DNA from: Pontibacter actiniarum
Lineage (GTDB): Bacteria > Bacteroidota > Bacteroidia > Cytophagales > Hymenobacteraceae
Assembly (NCBI RefSeq): GCF_003585765.1
Contig: NZ_CP021235.1
Coordinates: forward strand, 3,472,001 to 3,536,000
DNA length: 64,000 bases
Direction: 5' to 3'
Shown: one piece after another, positions 63,037-64,000 of the stretch
How positions within the stretch are numbered: the first letter of the stretch is position 1
How the letters are laid out: each line of letters opens with the position of its first letter
Made by a program: the position numbers and the translations under genes
The notes under the pieces: model-generated
Database searches by the model: none
Seen by the model: only the letters and a program-made list of their open reading frames with translations
What the model was told of the DNA's origin: nothing

Positions 63037-63060
63037 AGAATAGCTATAGTTGTCTATGGG

Positions 63061-63498
63061 TTAAAATATTTCCTTGTTTTCGATCATTCCCTGTATGCGC
63101 TCGCATACTTTAAAAAACACATCCAGGTCTTTCTGCGGTATCTCCTCGCGCACCTTCAGGTTAAATTGCTTTACCGTTTGCCGCGACACTTCCTTTTTCT
63201 CCAGCCCTTTTTCCGTCAGGAAAATGCGCACCAGGCGCTTGTCGCTGGGGTCCGACACCTTATAGATAAGTCCTTGCTCTTCCATGCTTTTCAGGATGCG
63301 GGTGAGGCTGCGCGCCTCCAGCCCAAGCAGGGATGCTATTTTGGTGGCGGGGGTGCCTTTCTGTTGGTCTACATTCAACAGTACAAACCCAATGGAGGTT
63401 GTAATATCGTTCTGAACGGCCTCAGCGTTGTACATGCGGGAGATGGCATGCCAACATACTTTAAAGTGATAGTCTACTGTTTCTTCCGGCTTCATCAT
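63061..63498 (-). CDS. MarR-family regulator of the fad operon
   Basis: A 145-residue winged-helix regulator. Helix-turn-helix residues are TPATKIASLLGLEARSLTRILKSMEEQGLIYKV, and the wing is SDPSDKRLVRIFLTEKG; both are MarR hallmarks. The ATG at 63498 (MMKPEET) is chosen because a TATATTTG promoter element lies 17 bases upstream; the longer frames begin in or above the promoter. With fadN 24 bases behind, it is expected to repress the beta-oxidation genes and itself, released by acyl-CoA or a fatty acid (inferred). Confidence 0.88.
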   Translation of the reverse strand: MMKPEETVDYHFKVCWHAISRMYNAEAVQNDITTSIGFVLLNVDQQKGTPATKIASLLGLEARSLTRILKSMEEQGLIYKVSDPSDKRLVRIFLTEKGLEKKEVSRQTVKQFNLKVREEIPQKDLDVFFKVCERIQGMIENKEIF

Positions 63499-63514
63499 CT
63501 GTACTGGTGTATAC

Positions 63515-63536
63515 CAAATATAACAAATAATGTTAT
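63515..63536 (-). promoter_or_regulatory. marR-fad promoter and operator
   Basis: On the minus strand TATATTTG (63522-63515) is a TAnnTTTG -7 box. ATAACA-AATAA-TGTTAT (63520-63536) is a perfect 6-bp inverted repeat overlapping it, as expected for a MarR operator that blocks polymerase. Confidence 0.6.
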
Positions 63537-63931
63537 GCTTGCATACCTTTTCTGACATTTTTTTTATTTCCCCTCCAGGTACAGCCGCAGGAGGTAATGT
63601 TATAAGAGGTACAGATATAGTTATACTATAATCCGGCGGATGGGATTTACTATCCTCCCAGAAAGTTCGGCAAGGGCACAAAAAAGTCCTTGCCGTTGAG
63701 GGATAGGGCCTTAAGCAGCAGATTTCTGCCTCTAGAGCAGCAGGTAAAGGGCGCTTATACTTACAGTTAAGAGGCTTCATAACTGTGGCAGCAGGCAAGC
63801 CTCCCGTCCGAAACTAATGCCAGTTCTTTTGCTGCAGTGGCAGCGCAGGAAACAGGCGGGGCAAACGCAGCAGCCGGCAAAGCTTCCGGAGAACCAGGAA
63901 GCGGCGGTTTATATAGTAGTGGGGTACGAGC
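63537..63931. other. upstream region without a gene
   Basis: About 395 bases between the marR promoter and a terminator. The frames at 63559-63798 and 63767-64000 (minus) run through the terminator or lack protein-like features. Nothing else is seen. Confidence 0.4.
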
Positions 63932-63985
63932 AAAAAAAATCCCCCTGGGATGTTCCTGCAACTGGCGCAGGAGCTTCCCAGGGAG
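63932..63985 (-). terminator. intrinsic terminator of a gene beyond the right edge
   Basis: CCCTGGGA (63943-63950) pairs with TCCCAGGG (63976-63983), with inner CCTGC/GCAGG pairing; the minus strand continues into TTTTTTTT. It implies a minus-strand gene just outside the window. Confidence 0.8.
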
Positions 63986-64000
63986 ATAAACCAGCTTCAC

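Noticed and set aside
63767-64000. 77-residue minus-strand frame at the right edge
   Set aside because: It reads straight through a strong terminator with an eight-T tract, and the repeated Ala/Pro runs are not protein-like.
1-64000. TATACTT heptamers as promoter -7 boxes
   Set aside because: They fall inside coding regions in both orientations and do not match TAnnTTTG in full.

Overview
The window reads as chromosome of a gliding-lineage Bacteroidota bacterium, most likely a Cytophagales/Hymenobacteraceae member of the Pontibacter type. Evidence: gliding-motility lipoproteins GldB and GldD with GldE, a type IX secretion C-terminal sorting domain, several PorT-like outer-membrane barrels, TAnnTTTG-type -7 promoter elements, little sign of Shine-Dalgarno sequences, and a fairly GC-rich backbone. 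No tRNA, rRNA or CRISPR array was found.

Left flank (1-3.3 kb): the ATPase end of an MsbA-like exporter, a small membrane protein, gmhA (heptose synthesis), a lipoprotein, then the first half of comM/yifB. Island (3.34-15.12 kb): an A+T-rich integrated element splits comM exactly before its Walker A motif. It carries a tyrosine integrase, an excisionase-like protein, a winged-helix replication-like protein, a repeat- and hairpin-rich noncoding segment, an XRE repressor with a palindromic operator, small exported proteins, a helicase-less type ISP/IIG-like restriction-modification enzyme, and a two-gene module of a DUF4297 (Cap4-type) nuclease plus a Rad50-like zinc-hook ATPase that resembles Lamassu/ABC-type anti-phage systems. 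Both attachment sites can be read, and the circular attP and intact attB can be rebuilt.

Right flank (15.1-28 kb): the rest of comM, three tandem outer-membrane barrel paralogues, an M20 dipeptidase, plsY, a 1600-residue exported protein of unknown function, prmA, a DUF6150 protein and tpiA. A 68-bp perfect palindrome and an A+T-rich pair of unknown genes separate tpiA from uvrA.

29-46.5 kb: uvrA, a T9SS cargo protein, the tiny ribosomal protein Thx, an MFS exporter, hypothetical genes, a cupin/truncated-haemoglobin pair, an ECF sigma factor with an overlapping partner, nth, a glycosyltransferase, gldB, a barrel protein, RNase G, a 29-residue AURKAIP1/COX24-type protein, a TPR protein and HU. 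46.7-50.5 kb is the conserved mutY-ssb-gldE-gldD block. recG follows, then a gene-poor kilobase with REP-like palindromes and a cobalamin riboswitch that has no cobalamin gene behind it.

55.5-64 kb: a secreted propeller-like protein, then a fatty-acid beta-oxidation operon on the minus strand (marR-fadN-fadA-four-helix-bundle cassette-fadE), in which MarR probably controls its own promoter through a perfect palindrome over the -7 box. The host genes share an excess of the heptamer TATACTT/AAGTATA that is nearly absent from the island, which gives an independent sign that the island is foreign.
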